The notes under the pieces were generated by a model. The model saw only the letters and a program-made list of their open reading frames with translations. It had not been told where the DNA came from and ran no database searches. The translations under genes and the position numbers were made by a program. A stretch of 64,000 nt of DNA from Mesorhizobium hawassense (GTDB lineage Bacteria; Pseudomonadota; Alphaproteobacteria; Rhizobiales; Rhizobiaceae), in NCBI RefSeq assembly GCF_003289945.1, contig NZ_QMBP01000003.1, forward strand, positions 496,001-560,000. The letters run 5' to 3'. Below are positions 50,111 to 59,355 of the stretch, piece after piece. Numbering within the stretch: position 1 is the stretch's first letter; each line of letters begins with the position of its first letter.

Positions 50111-51340
50111 ATGACGGGAGGAATGGTGATCATCGGCGCCGGCGAATGCGGCGGGCGCGCCGCGCTTGCGTTGCGCGATCTGGGTTTCGAAGGGCCGGTG
50201 ACACTGGTCGGCGACGAGCCGCATCTGCCCTATGAGCGGCCTCCGCTGTCGAAGGAGGCCATGACCGGCGAGGCTCCAGCCATCAAGACCATTACCACCG
50301 ACGCGCTTTTGGCCGAGCGCTCAATCCGGCACATTCATTCCGTCCGGGCCGCGGCGATCGACCGCGCCGCGCATGCCGTGCGGCTGTCGGACGGCTCCTC
50401 CCTTTCCTATGACAAGCTGCTGCTGGCGACCGGATCCGTACCGCGCAAGCTGCCGATGCCGGGGCTGGGCGGACGCTGCGTTTACTTGAGGACCTTCAAC
50501 GATGCGCTGGCCATCCGCGCCCATCTCAGCGCCGGAAATCGCGTCGCCATCCTCGGCGGCGGCTTCATCGGCCTGGAGCTGGCTGCTTCGGCGCGCAAGC
50601 TCGGCGCCACTGTCACGGTCATCGAGGCGCAGCCGCGCATCCTGATGCGCGGCGTGCCGGCCGAGATTGCGGAGATCATTCACAAGGCGCATGAGGCCGA
50701 GGGCGTGAAAGTCCTCACCGGACAGGGCATCACGGCGATTGCCGACGACGGCCCGCAAGTTGGCATCACGCTTGGCGATGGACAGGAAGTCGTCGCCGAT
50801 CTCGCGGTCATCGGCATCGGCGCCGTGCCGGTGACGGCGCTCGCCGCCGCGGCGGGGCTCGCGATCGACAACGGCATCGCCGTCGACGCGACGCTTCGTA
50901 CGGCCGACCCGGATGTCTTCGCCGCCGGCGATTGCTGTTCGTTCCCGCTCGCGGTCTATGGCGGACGGCGCGTGCGGCTGGAAGCCTGGCGCAACGCCCA
51001 GGAGCAAGGCGCTTTAGCCGCCAGGAACATGCTCGGCGCCAATGAGGCGCATGCCGCCGTGCCATGGTTCTGGTCGGATCAATACGGCCTCACGCTACAG
51101 ATCGCCGGGCTTTCCGACGAAGGTCGCGCGATCGTCCGGCGCGACCTCGACGATGGCGCCTTCATCCTGTTCCACCTGGCCGAGGACGGCAGGCTGGTCG
51201 CCGCCAGCGGCATCGGCCCCGGCAATGCGGTGGCGCGCGACATCCGCCTGGCCGAAATGCTGATCGCCAGGCGGGCGATGCCGGCGCCGGAAGCGCTGGG
51301 CTCGCAAGCGGTCAAGCTGAAGTCGCTGCTGGCGGCATAG
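50111..51340 (+). CDS. mocF: FAD-dependent ferredoxin reductase, MocF-like
   Basis: A 409-residue pyridine-nucleotide-disulfide-type reductase. FAD motif IIGAGECGGRAA (7-18), NAD motif ILGGGFIGLELAAS (about 150), and the second FAD motif ADPDVFAAGDCC. C-terminal residues match the putidaredoxin reductase-like domain. It reduces the Rieske protein with NAD(P)H. ATG 50111 is used; ATG 50123 follows GGGAGGA too closely. Third gene of the mocDEF set. Confidence 0.86.
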   Translation: MTGGMVIIGAGECGGRAALALRDLGFEGPVTLVGDEPHLPYERPPLSKEAMTGEAPAIKTITTDALLAERSIRHIHSVRAAAIDRAAHAVRLSDGSSLSYDKLLLATGSVPRKLPMPGLGGRCVYLRTFNDALAIRAHLSAGNRVAILGGGFIGLELAASARKLGATVTVIEAQPRILMRGVPAEIAEIIHKAHEAEGVKVLTGQGITAIADDGPQVGITLGDGQEVVADLAVIGIGAVPVTALAAAAGLAIDNGIAVDATLRTADPDVFAAGDCCSFPLAVYGGRRVRLEAWRNAQEQGALAARNMLGANEAHAAVPWFWSDQYGLTLQIAGLSDEGRAIVRRDLDDGAFILFHLAEDGRLVAASGIGPGNAVARDIRLAEMLIARRAMPAPEALGSQAVKLKSLLAA

Positions 51341-51374
51341 TCCGCCTGCAACCGGCATTGAGGGATCAAGACAT

Positions 51375-52184
51375 ATGGCACGCAGCAGACCGACCGTCGC
51401 CGATTTGCAGTCACTGAAGGGCAAGCGCCAGCTTTCCAAACTGCGCGTCTTTTCGCTCGAGGAGGCTGAAGCCGCCGAACGCGCCGGCATCGACCTCATC
51501 TCGGTTCCCTATGATGTGATGCTCGACCCGCGCTTTCGCGACGCCGCACCCACCTGCTTCGCCATCCCCGGCGATGAACGCATCAAGCTCGGCGCCACCG
51601 CGAACGAGATCCTGCGCATGGCGGTGAACCTGCGCGCGGCAAGCGCCGACGCCATGTATTGCTCGGCCAGCCTGCGGACGATCCGCCGGCTGCGCGACGA
51701 GCATATTCCGGTCTGCGGCCATGTCGGCCTGATCCCGGCGCATGCGACCTGGACGGGCGGCTTCAAGGCGGTCGGCAAGACGGCCGAAAGTGCCGCCTTC
51801 GTGTGGAAGCAGGTCCGGGATCTGGAGGCCGCCGGCGCCTTCGCGGCCGAAATCGAGGTGGTGCCGGCCAGTGTCGCCGCCGCGATCTCGCGGCGCACGC
51901 CCCTGATCATGATCTCGATGGGCGCGGGCACCGGCTGCGACGCGCAATATCTGTTCTCGGAAGACGTGCTCGGTTCCAATCGCGGCCGCTATCCGCGCCA
52001 TGCCAAGCGCTACCGAGATTTCAGCGCGGAGTTCGATCGGCTCCAGAACGAGCGCATCGCCGCCTTCCGCGAATATGCCGACGACATCCAGTCCGGCGCC
52101 TATCCGGAGCCGCGCCACACCGTCGAGGCGGACCCGGAGGAAATGCGAAAATTCGAGGCGTATCTGGAGTCGGAAGGCTACTGA
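51375..52184 (+). CDS. PanB-like (ketopantoate hydroxymethyltransferase superfamily) protein
   Basis: A 269-residue TIM-barrel protein. The second half fits PanB: PVCGHVGLIPAHATWTGG, EIEVVPASVAAAIS, ISMGAGTGCDAQYL and DVLGSNRGRYPRHAKRY. PanB transfers a C1 unit from methylene-tetrahydrofolate to ketoisovalerate. The N-terminal part, where PanB has its VGDS metal aspartate and a second LPFM-type aspartate loop, reads ISVPYDVMLD and MYCSASL instead, so the usual reaction is doubtful. It is 34 bp after mocF and looks co-transcribed with mocDEF, whose demethylation should release formaldehyde. A link to C1 handling is a hypothesis. Confidence 0.8.
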   Translation: MARSRPTVADLQSLKGKRQLSKLRVFSLEEAEAAERAGIDLISVPYDVMLDPRFRDAAPTCFAIPGDERIKLGATANEILRMAVNLRAASADAMYCSASLRTIRRLRDEHIPVCGHVGLIPAHATWTGGFKAVGKTAESAAFVWKQVRDLEAAGAFAAEIEVVPASVAAAISRRTPLIMISMGAGTGCDAQYLFSEDVLGSNRGRYPRHAKRYRDFSAEFDRLQNERIAAFREYADDIQSGAYPEPRHTVEADPEEMRKFEAYLESEGY

Positions 52185-52193
52185 GCCAAACGA

Positions 52194-53153
52194 TTAGAAA
52201 AGCGCCTTCAGTTCGTCGAGCTTGTCGTTGACCAGCCAGCCGTAATAGTTCTCCTCGGGCAGCTTTTCCGGCTCTCCGGCCGCGCGGCGCTTCTCGTTCT
52301 CGGCCTTCAGCGCCTCGGCGCGCTGCTCCGGATTGCCGACATTGTAGAGCGTGGCGGTCAGGCCCGGGTTATGCGAGATGTCGAAGCCGGCAATGTTGCG
52401 GTAGGCGTCGATCGACTTCCTGATGGTCGCGGCGACGTAAGGCAGCGTCAGATCCGGATCCATGATGGTCTTGTAGACCATGTTGGGATCGTTGACGTCG
52501 AGCTCGGGCAGGCCGGAAACCTTGTGCACGAGGTCGCTCATCTGAAGCGCCGTCAGCGGGTTGAGCTGGCCGAGACCAAAGGTCTGGCCGGCATAATAGG
52601 GCTGGAAGAAGGTGGCACCGAAGCGATCGTTGGGGAAATCCTCGCCGCCGACGGTCTGGCCTCGGAAGGAATGGTTCCACACCTGCTCGCGGCATTCCCA
52701 AAGGTCGTAGCTGTCGCCCATGCCGGCGCATTTCTCGAATTCCGGCCGCTTGATGAAATCGCTGACATCCTCGCCCTCATAGGCAAAGGTCAGCTTGCTC
52801 GACAGATAGGAGATCGCCTTGACGTAATAGGTCTGCAGACGGTCATAGGCGTCGACATTGTAGGTGTGCTCGCCGACGATCGCGCCGACGATATGCATCG
52901 GGTCGATGCCATAGGCCGCCGCCGCCTTCCTGATCTTGGCGCGCAAGTCGGCGTCGTTCTGCAGCAGCGCGTAGACCTTGCGGTACTTGGCCTGGAAGGT
53001 GGTGTTGGTGGCCTGGGTGCGCCGGCTGGACGCGCCCGGAATATCCGGCTGCACGCTGTTGCGGTTGCCGGGCGGCACCATGGTTGCCGCATCAGCGGTT
53101 GCCACCGCCGCCGCCAGCACGAGACCAGCCAGTAGAAACAGGTATTTCTTCAT
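52194..53153 (-). CDS. Secreted DUF1402-family protein
   Basis: A 319-residue protein with a Sec signal peptide (YLFLLAGLVLAAAVATADAAT) and a mature part I associate with DUF1402, found mainly in rhizobia. Helical segments such as YGIDPMHIVGAIVGEHTYNVDAYDRLQ and the FGLGQLNPLTALQMSDLVHK block suggest a lytic-transglycosylase-like fold, as both contain G-E-x-x and GLGQ-type elements, but this is only a visual impression. ATG 53153 was chosen because it starts the signal peptide. It converges with the PanB-like gene. Confidence 0.8.
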   Translation of the reverse strand: MKKYLFLLAGLVLAAAVATADAATMVPPGNRNSVQPDIPGASSRRTQATNTTFQAKYRKVYALLQNDADLRAKIRKAAAAYGIDPMHIVGAIVGEHTYNVDAYDRLQTYYVKAISYLSSKLTFAYEGEDVSDFIKRPEFEKCAGMGDSYDLWECREQVWNHSFRGQTVGGEDFPNDRFGATFFQPYYAGQTFGLGQLNPLTALQMSDLVHKVSGLPELDVNDPNMVYKTIMDPDLTLPYVAATIRKSIDAYRNIAGFDISHNPGLTATLYNVGNPEQRAEALKAENEKRRAAGEPEKLPEENYYGWLVNDKLDELKALF

Positions 53154-53323
53154 ACGCCGCCGCCTTTGAATCGGCGGCAACCTAGGTAAAGCGCTCGGCG
53201 GAGTCGAGAGAAGGCTTGAACCCGCCGCCAAGAATGGTGACCAGATGCTTCCATTTGGCCACACCCAGGATTTGTCAGCCGGACAATTCGGGCCGGCGGT
53301 CAGGCCGGCCCGAATTCAAAAAA

Positions 53324-54634
53324 TCAGAGAATGAACCGCGACAGGTCGGTGTTGCGCGACAGGTCGCCGACATGCTTCTCGACATAGGCGGCGTCGATGG
53401 TGACCGCCGTGCCGTTGCGGTCCGGCGCGTCGTAGGAGATTTCGTCCAGCACGCGCTCCATCACCGTCTGCAGGCGCCGGGCGCCGATGTTCTCGACGCT
53501 GGCGTTGAGGTCGACAGCGATGCCGGCGAGCGAATCGATGGCGTCGTCGGTGAAGGTCAGCTCGACGCCCTCGGTCTTCATCAGCGCGATATACTGCTTG
53601 ATGAGGCTCGCCTCCGTCTCGGTGAGGATGCGGACGAAGTCCGACTTCTCCAGCGCGCGCAGCTCGACGCGGATCGGCAAGCGGCCCTGCAGCTCCGGCA
53701 AAAGGTCCGACGGCTTGGAGACGTGGAAGGCGCCGGAGGCGATGAACAGGATATGGTCGGTCTTGATCGGCCCATATTTGGTCGCGACCGTCGTGCCTTC
53801 GACCAGCGGCAGCAGATCGCGCTGCACGCCTTCGCGCGACGGGCCGCCCGAAATGTCGCTTCGGGCCGCGATCTTGTCGATCTCGTCGAGGAAGACGATG
53901 CCGTCGTTTTCGGCCGATTCCAGCGCCCTGCGCACCACTTCGTCCTGGTCGAGCAGCTTGTCGGACTCGTCATTGACCAGCAGCGCGTAGGAATCGCGCA
54001 CCGTGGTCTTGCGGGTCTTGGTCTTGCGGCCGCCCATCGCCTTCGACAGCATGTCGTTGATGTTGAGCACGCCGACATTGGCGCCGGGCATGCCGGGAAT
54101 CTCGAAGCCGGGCATGCCGCCGGTGCCGGTGTCGGCCACCTCGATCTCGATCTCCTTGTCGTCGAGCTCGCCGTCGCGCAGCTTCTTGCGGAAGCTGTCG
54201 CGCGTGGCCGGGCTCGCCGTCTTGCCTACGAGGGCTTCAAGCACGCGCTCCTCGGCATTGACCTGCGCGCGCGCGCTGACGTCGCCGCGCATCTTCTCGC
54301 GCGCCAGGCCGATGGCGACCTCGACGAGGTCGCGCACGATCTGCTCGACATCGCGGCCGACATAGCCGACCTCGGTGAACTTGGTCGCCTCGACCTTGAC
54401 GAAGGGCGCGCCGGCGAGCCGGGCCAGGCGGCGCGAGATCTCGGTCTTGCCGACGCCGGTCGGGCCGATCATCAGGATGTTCTTCGGCATCACCTCTTCA
54501 CGCATCTGGCCTTCCAGCTGCTGGCGGCGCCAGCGGTTGCGCAAGGCGATGGCCACGGCGCGCTTGGCGTCCTTCTGGCCGATGATGAAGCGGTCGAGTT
54601 CCGAAACGATTTCACGGGGAGAAAAGGTGCTCAT
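53324..54634 (-). CDS. hslU: HslUV protease ATPase subunit
   Basis: A 436-residue AAA+ unfoldase. It has the N-terminal [19 protein letters not shown], Walker A GPTGVGKT (57-64), the pore motif GYVGRD, the intermediate domain (about 110-235), Walker [11 protein letters not shown], and the sensor-2 [21 protein letters not shown]. The C-terminus DLSRFIL docks into HslV. It unfolds substrates for HslV. DUF2585 and GNAT genes lie between it and hslV, so the two subunits are separated by two genes. Confidence 0.95.
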   Translation of the reverse strand: MSTFSPREIVSELDRFIIGQKDAKRAVAIALRNRWRRQQLEGQMREEVMPKNILMIGPTGVGKTEISRRLARLAGAPFVKVEATKFTEVGYVGRDVEQIVRDLVEVAIGLAREKMRGDVSARAQVNAEERVLEALVGKTASPATRDSFRKKLRDGELDDKEIEIEVADTGTGGMPGFEIPGMPGANVGVLNINDMLSKAMGGRKTKTRKTTVRDSYALLVNDESDKLLDQDEVVRRALESAENDGIVFLDEIDKIAARSDISGGPSREGVQRDLLPLVEGTTVATKYGPIKTDHILFIASGAFHVSKPSDLLPELQGRLPIRVELRALEKSDFVRILTETEASLIKQYIALMKTEGVELTFTDDAIDSLAGIAVDLNASVENIGARRLQTVMERVLDEISYDAPDRNGTAVTIDAAYVEKHVGDLSRNTDLSRFIL

Positions 54635-54639
54635 AAGAC

Positions 54640-55239
54640 TCAAATTCCACTTTGCCACTGCCTGATGGACTCGAACGGATGCAGCAGCATGATCACGTTG
54701 AGCGTCAGATTGTCCCGGATGATGTAGCCCGTGCCGAACTCGAAGATGAGCGCCAGGGCCACGATCACCCATATAGGTAGCTTTCGCGCCATCACAAATC
54801 CCAGCGCCATGAACAGCGTGTCGGACACCGAATTGATGATGCTATCGCCGTAATAGTTGAGCGAGATGGTGCCGGCGCGGTAGCGCTCGATGATGAAGGG
54901 GCTGTTTTCCAGAAGCTCCCAGCCGCCCTCGATGAGGACGGCAAAGGCCAGCCTCAGCCCGACCGGCGAGCGCGGAAACAGGAACGTCGCCAGCGCATAG
55001 AACAGGAAGCCGTGAATGATGTGGGAGAAGGTGTACCAGTCGGCGATGTGCTGGGAATTCTCCGAGCTGTTGACCACGCCGTGCCAGAGCTTGACGTAGC
55101 CGCAGGTGCAGATCGGCGGATGGCCCATGCCGTACAGGGCGCCCGCCTGGAAGATGATCAAGGCGAGCACGAGCAGCAGGCCCATGCGCCAGCTGTCTTC
55201 ATAGGCCGAAAGCGTCTTGTCCTCTCCGGATGCGGTCAT
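54640..55239 (-). CDS. DUF2585-family integral membrane protein
   Basis: A 199-residue protein with about five membrane segments ([56 protein letters not shown]). The conserved features [16 protein letters not shown] and HIIHGFLFY fit DUF2585. Function unknown. It ends 5 bp before hslU and starts 4 bp after the acetyltransferase gene, so it is part of the hslV-hslU transcript. Confidence 0.85.
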   Translation of the reverse strand: MTASGEDKTLSAYEDSWRMGLLLVLALIIFQAGALYGMGHPPICTCGYVKLWHGVVNSSENSQHIADWYTFSHIIHGFLFYALATFLFPRSPVGLRLAFAVLIEGGWELLENSPFIIERYRAGTISLNYYGDSIINSVSDTLFMALGFVMARKLPIWVIVALALIFEFGTGYIIRDNLTLNVIMLLHPFESIRQWQSGI

Positions 55240-55243
55240 TGAC

Positions 55244-55768
55244 TCAGTCCCCCAGATTTTCGTCGTCCTCGGCCACGTCGACGGCCATCAGCACGACGTC
55301 CCCATATTGCGAATGCCTGCGGCCGATCGACCTGAAGCCGGCCTTCTCATAGGCGCGGATGGCGCGGCCATTGTCGGGATGCGGATCGATGATGACGCGC
55401 GGCGCGCCTTCCTCGAACAGCTCCTCGACGAACTGGCGCACGATGGCCGAGCCATGGCCGACGCCGACCAGTTCCGGCGGGCCGATCGTGAGATCGATGC
55501 CCAGCGCGCCGAACGGCTGGTCGGCATAGGGATGGTCGTCCTCCATATGCGGATCATAGCTCTGCAGATAGGCGATCGGCCTGCCGTCGAGTTCGACGAT
55601 CAGCGGCTCCACCGAGACCGAATCGATATGCTCGCGGATCTCGGCGATTTCCTTCGCCGGATCGTCCCACCACCGAGCGACATGCGGCTGCTCGAGCCAG
55701 CCGGCGATCATCGGCAGGTCTTTTTCGGTGACCGGCCGAAAATCATAGCTGTCTTCCTGTTTGGCCAT
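55244..55768 (-). CDS. GNAT acetyltransferase (AAC(6')/Acetyltransf_8-like)
   Basis: A 174-residue GNAT protein. [25 protein letters not shown] at the start, [21 protein letters not shown] as acetyl-CoA loop, and [17 protein letters not shown] at the end resemble the AAC(6')-type branch; this does not prove drug resistance. ATG 55768 lies in the left arm of a palindromic repeat; the frame extends to 55807 only by translating that repeat, so the longer version is unlikely. It lies between hslV and DUF2585. Confidence 0.83.
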   Translation of the reverse strand: MAKQEDSYDFRPVTEKDLPMIAGWLEQPHVARWWDDPAKEIAEIREHIDSVSVEPLIVELDGRPIAYLQSYDPHMEDDHPYADQPFGALGIDLTIGPPELVGVGHGSAIVRQFVEELFEEGAPRVIIDPHPDNGRAIRAYEKAGFRSIGRRHSQYGDVVLMAVDVAEDDENLGD

Positions 55769-55810
55769 GATCTCTTCCAAAAACCGGTTCCCACTTTTTG
55801 GGATCATGGC
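55762..55810. repeat. Palindromic rhizobial repeat overlapping a start codon
   Basis: GGCCATGATC (55762-55771) and GATCATGGCC (55801-55810) are perfect inverted repeats around AAAAACCGGTTCCCACTTTTTGG. Same family as 823-872 and 61328-61376. The start codon of the acetyltransferase gene is the CAT of the left arm, so the leader mRNA folds right at its start. Confidence 0.85.
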
Positions 55811-55819
55811 CGAACACGC

Positions 55820-56371
55820 TCAGGCGGCATCGAGCGTTTCGACGACGAAATTGTTGTTGGTGTAGACGCAGATGTCGGACGCGATCTGCATCGCCTTGCG
55901 GGCGATCTCCTCGGCATCCTTGTCGGTGTCGATCAGCGCACGGGCGGCGGCCAGCGCGTAATTGCCGCCGGAGCCGATGGCCATCACGCCGTGCTCGGGC
56001 TCGAGCACGTCGCCATTGCCGGTCAGCGCCAGCGAGACGGACTTGTCGGCGACCAGCATCATCGCTTCCAGGCGGCGCAGATAGCGGTCGGTGCGCCAGT
56101 CCTTGGCAAGCTCGACGCAGGCGCGGGTCAATTGATCCGGATATTGTTCGAGCTTGGCTTCGAGCCGCTCGAGCAAGGTGAAGGCGTCGGCGGTGGCGCC
56201 GGCAAAACCGGCGATGACGCTGCCGTCCTTGCCGATGCGGCGCACCTTGCGCGCGTTGCCCTTCATGATCGTCTGGCCAAGGCTGACCTGGCCGTCGCCG
56301 GCGATCACCACCTTATTGCCCTTGCGCACGCTGACGATGGTCGTGGCGTGCATGGTCAGTTCATTCGACAT
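55820..56371 (-). CDS. hslV: HslUV protease, proteolytic subunit
   Basis: A 183-residue threonine protease of the proteasome beta type. The catalytic Thr is exposed after processing before TTIVSVRKG (residues 10-18). Others are [33 protein letters not shown] and [14 protein letters not shown]. The ATG at codon 7 is an alternative start that is nearer to the processing site. Divergent from hisB with a 215-bp gap. Confidence 0.95.
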   Translation of the reverse strand: MSNELTMHATTIVSVRKGNKVVIAGDGQVSLGQTIMKGNARKVRRIGKDGSVIAGFAGATADAFTLLERLEAKLEQYPDQLTRACVELAKDWRTDRYLRRLEAMMLVADKSVSLALTGNGDVLEPEHGVMAIGSGGNYALAAARALIDTDKDAEEIARKAMQIASDICVYTNNNFVVETLDAA

Positions 56372-56586
56372 TCTTGGCTCCGATGCGCGCTATCCCTCTT
56401 GAAGGCGATTGGCGCGGTACGAGTGAGTTGGATCGGCCATATGTATGCATGAGGCTAACGATTGCAAACCGCCCCGGACCAGCCCGATAGCGACCGGAAT
56501 GGCAACTGGCAATCGCCGGATCATGCTGATAGAAGGCTCTCGTTTTCAAGCCCGAAGCCTCCGAACCGGGCAACAAGGACAGAACG

Positions 56587-57183
56587 ATGACGCGTTCCGC
56601 CGAAGTCAGCCGCAAGACCAAGGAAACCGAGATCAGCGTCTCGGTCCATGTCGACGGCAAAGGCAAAGCCGACATTTCGACCGGTGTCGGCTTCTTCGAC
56701 CATATGCTCGACCAGCTGTCGCGGCATTCGCTGATCGACATGACCATCAAGGCCAAGGGCGACCTGCATATCGACGACCACCACACGGTCGAGGACACCG
56801 GGATCGCGATAGGCCAGGCGTTGAGCAAGGCGCTGGGCGAGCGGCGCGGCATCATGCGCTATGCCTCGATCGATCTTGCCATGGACGAGACGCTGACCAG
56901 GGCGGCGATCGACGTCTCCGGCCGACCCTTCCTGGTCTGGAACGTCGGCTTCTCGTCGCCGAAGATCGGCACGTTCGACACCGAGCTGGTGCGCGAGTTC
57001 TTCCATGCGCTGGCGCAGAATGCCGGCATCACGCTGCATGTGACCAACCATTACGGCGCCAACAACCATCACATCGCCGAAACCTGCTTCAAGGCGGTGG
57101 CGCGCGCTTTGCGCGCGGCGCTGGAGCCCGATCCGCGCCAGCCCGACGCGGTGCCCTCCACCAAGGGTTCCCTGAAAGGATAG
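56587..57183 (+). CDS. hisB: Imidazoleglycerol-phosphate dehydratase
   Basis: A 198-residue single-function HisB, the manganese enzyme for step six of histidine synthesis. Motifs: [33 protein letters not shown], and at the C-terminal repeat [33 protein letters not shown]. First gene of the his cluster, divergent from hslV. Confidence 0.95.
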   Translation: MTRSAEVSRKTKETEISVSVHVDGKGKADISTGVGFFDHMLDQLSRHSLIDMTIKAKGDLHIDDHHTVEDTGIAIGQALSKALGERRGIMRYASIDLAMDETLTRAAIDVSGRPFLVWNVGFSSPKIGTFDTELVREFFHALAQNAGITLHVTNHYGANNHHIAETCFKAVARALRAALEPDPRQPDAVPSTKGSLKG

Positions 57184-57187
57184 CCCT

Positions 57188-57661
57188 ATGGCGATCTATG
57201 TCGTGATGGAGCCGCCGGCTGGCAACAAGGCCGAGGACATCCGTTTCGTGCGCGACAGCTTCACCTGGCTCGGCTTCCTGGTCTCGCCGCTCTGGCTCGC
57301 CTGGAACCGGCTGTGGATCGAGGCGGTCTTGGCCTTCGTCGTCATGGCGGTGCTGTCGGCGGTCGGTGAGAGGCTCGGGCTCGAATGGGCCGGATCGATG
57401 CTGTCGCTGCTGGTCTCGCTCTATGTCGGATTCGAAGGCCAGGGCTTGCGCATTGCCGCGCTGCGCCGGCGCGGCTGGCGCGAATGGGGCGTGGTCGCGG
57501 CCGCCAATCTGAGCGAGGCCGAGATGCGCTACGCGCAGGAAGCCGGCGACGATGGCGACGAGCCGGCGCCGATGCCGCGCATCGTGCCGGACGCGTCGCT
57601 GGCACGGCCGCCGCAGACCGGCATGGCGCTGGGGCTGACCCACACGCCTGGAAGGCCCTGA
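57188..57661 (+). CDS. DUF2628-family membrane protein in the his operon
   Basis: A 157-residue protein. The N-terminus [24 protein letters not shown] is typical of DUF2628, followed by membrane segments at about 45-60 and 67-80 and a soluble tail. The function is unknown. It lies 4 bp after hisB and 1 bp before hisH, a placement I recall for several rhizobia. Confidence 0.82.
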   Translation: MAIYVVMEPPAGNKAEDIRFVRDSFTWLGFLVSPLWLAWNRLWIEAVLAFVVMAVLSAVGERLGLEWAGSMLSLLVSLYVGFEGQGLRIAALRRRGWREWGVVAAANLSEAEMRYAQEAGDDGDEPAPMPRIVPDASLARPPQTGMALGLTHTPGRP

Positions 57662-57662
57662 C

Positions 57663-58313
57663 ATGCGGGTAGCGATCATCGACTACGGCTCGGGCAATCT
57701 GCGCTCGGCCACCAAGGCCTTCGAGCGCGCCGCGCATGAGGCTGGCCTTGCCGCGACAATCGAACTCACGGCCGATGCCGAGCGCGTGCGCGGCGCCGAC
57801 CGAATCGTCCTGCCGGGCGTCGGCGCCTATGCCGATTGCGCCGCCGGACTGCATGCCGTCACCGGCATGTGGGAGGCGGTGGAAGAGGTGGCTCTGCGCA
57901 AGGGACGGCCGTTCCTCGGCATCTGCGTCGGCATGCAGCTGATGTCGGAACGCGGCCTCGAAAAGACCGTCACCAAGGGCCTCGGCTGGATCGCCGGCGA
58001 CGTCAAGGAGATTCGGCCGTCCGACCCGGCGCTGAAGATCCCGCAGATCGGCTGGAACACGATCGAGCTGCAACGCAATCATCCGCTGTTTTCCGGCATC
58101 GAGACCGGCCCGAAGGGGCTGCATGCCTATTTTGTCCATTCCTACCATCTCGATGCGCGGAAGGCGGACGAGGTTCTGGCGACAGCGGACTATGGCGGCC
58201 CGGTAACGGCGGCCGTTGCCCGCGACAACCTTGCCGGCACGCAGTTCCATCCCGAGAAAAGCCAAGCACTCGGCCTGGCGCTGATCACCAATTTCCTGAA
58301 ATGGAGGCCCTGA
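57663..58313 (+). CDS. hisH: Imidazole glycerol phosphate synthase, glutaminase subunit
   Basis: A 216-residue class I glutamine amidotransferase. The nucleophile is Cys88 in [10 protein letters not shown], and the His/Glu pair is in QFHPEKSQ near 198-200. It supplies ammonia to HisF. The stop overlaps the start of the next gene (TGATG). Confidence 0.95.
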   Translation: MRVAIIDYGSGNLRSATKAFERAAHEAGLAATIELTADAERVRGADRIVLPGVGAYADCAAGLHAVTGMWEAVEEVALRKGRPFLGICVGMQLMSERGLEKTVTKGLGWIAGDVKEIRPSDPALKIPQIGWNTIELQRNHPLFSGIETGPKGLHAYFVHSYHLDARKADEVLATADYGGPVTAAVARDNLAGTQFHPEKSQALGLALITNFLKWRP

Positions 58314-58606
58314 TGACAGCCAAGAAGGGCTATTGGATCGCGCTGATCGATGTGCGCGACCAGGAAATCTACAAGAAGTACATCGAGGCCAACGCCAAGG
58401 CCTTCGCCAAATATGGGGCGAGGTTCGTCGTTCGGGCGGGCCGCTATGAAAATCCCGAAACGCCGACGGGCAATCGTCATGTGGTGGTGGAGTTCGATTC
58501 CTACGACACGGCGGTCGCCTGCTACCAATCGCCCGAGTACCAGGAGGCGTCGAAATACAGGCTTGCCGGCTCCACCGGGCATTTCGTCATCGTCGAGGGC
58601 GCCTGA
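58313..58606 (+). CDS. DUF1330-family protein in the his operon
   Basis: A 97-residue ferredoxin-like alpha/beta dimeric barrel protein: [59 protein letters not shown] in the hisH end serves as ribosome binding site, and the start overlaps the hisH stop. Function unknown; the family has been linked to small-molecule degradation but not to histidine synthesis. Confidence 0.87.
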   Translation: MTAKKGYWIALIDVRDQEIYKKYIEANAKAFAKYGARFVVRAGRYENPETPTGNRHVVVEFDSYDTAVACYQSPEYQEASKYRLAGSTGHFVIVEGA

Positions 58607-58608
58607 CC

Positions 58609-59355
58609 GTGATCCTGTTTCCGGCAATAGATCTCAAGGACGGCAAATGCGTGCGCCTGAAACACGGCGACATGGCCACCGCCACCATCTACAACGACGA
58701 TCCGGCAGCCCAGGCCAGGGCCTTCGAGGACCAGGGCTTCGAGTGGCTGCACGTCGTCGATCTCAATGGCGCCTTCAAGGGCCAGAGCGTCAACAGCGCC
58801 GCGGTCGGCGCCATCCTCAAGGCGACGAAGAACCCGGTACAGCTCGGCGGCGGCATCCGCACCCTGCCGCAGATCGAGGACTGGCTCGATCGCGGTCTGG
58901 CCCGCGTCATTTTGGGCACGGTCGCGGTGCGCGAGCCGGAGCTGGTCAAGCAGGCTTGCAAGGCTTTCCCGGGCAAGGTCGCCGTCGGCATCGACGCCAA
59001 GGGCGGCAAGGTCGCGGTGGAAGGCTGGGCCGAGGCTTCCGAGCTCGGCGTCGTCGAGCTGGCGAAGAAATTCGAAGGCGCGGGCGTGGCGGCCATCATC
59101 TACACCGACATCGACCGCGACGGCGTGCTTTCCGGCATTAACTGGGATTCGACGATCAGCCTGGCCGAGGCGGTGTCCATCCCGGTGATCGCATCCGGCG
59201 GCCTCGCCTCGATCGCCGATATCGTGCGCATGACCATGCCGGATGCCAAGAAACTCGAAGGCGCGATCTCGGGCCGCGCCCTATATGACGGACGTATCGA
59301 CCCGGCCGAGGCACTGGCGATCCTGCGCGGCGAGACGGCGGAGGCAAGACCGTGA
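58609..59355 (+). CDS. hisA: Phosphoribosylformimino-5-aminoimidazole carboxamide ribotide isomerase
   Basis: A 248-residue TIM barrel. Asp8 in [11 protein letters not shown] and the second Asp in YTDIDRDG are the catalytic pair; QLGGGIRT and [11 protein letters not shown] bind phosphates. Start GTG 58609, 2 bp after the DUF1330 stop. The end overlaps the GTG of the arginase-like gene. Confidence 0.95.
   Translation: MILFPAIDLKDGKCVRLKHGDMATATIYNDDPAAQARAFEDQGFEWLHVVDLNGAFKGQSVNSAAVGAILKATKNPVQLGGGIRTLPQIEDWLDRGLARVILGTVAVREPELVKQACKAFPGKVAVGIDAKGGKVAVEGWAEASELGVVELAKKFEGAGVAAIIYTDIDRDGVLSGINWDSTISLAEAVSIPVIASGGLASIADIVRMTMPDAKKLEGAISGRALYDGRIDPAEALAILRGETAEARP

Noticed and set aside
51375..52184. 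Calling the gene panB
   Set aside because: Only the second half matches well; the loops that hold metal-binding aspartates in PanB look different, and panC is not nearby.
55244..55768. Aminoglycoside resistance gene
   Set aside because: The sequence resembles the AAC(6')-type branch of GNAT proteins, but its place between hslV and hslU points to a housekeeping acetyltransferase, and the drug-binding residues cannot be judged here.
55769..55807. Extended N-terminus MIPKSGNRFLEEI of the GNAT protein
   Set aside because: It is a translation of the palindromic repeat; conserved GNAT sequence begins after the ATG at 55768.
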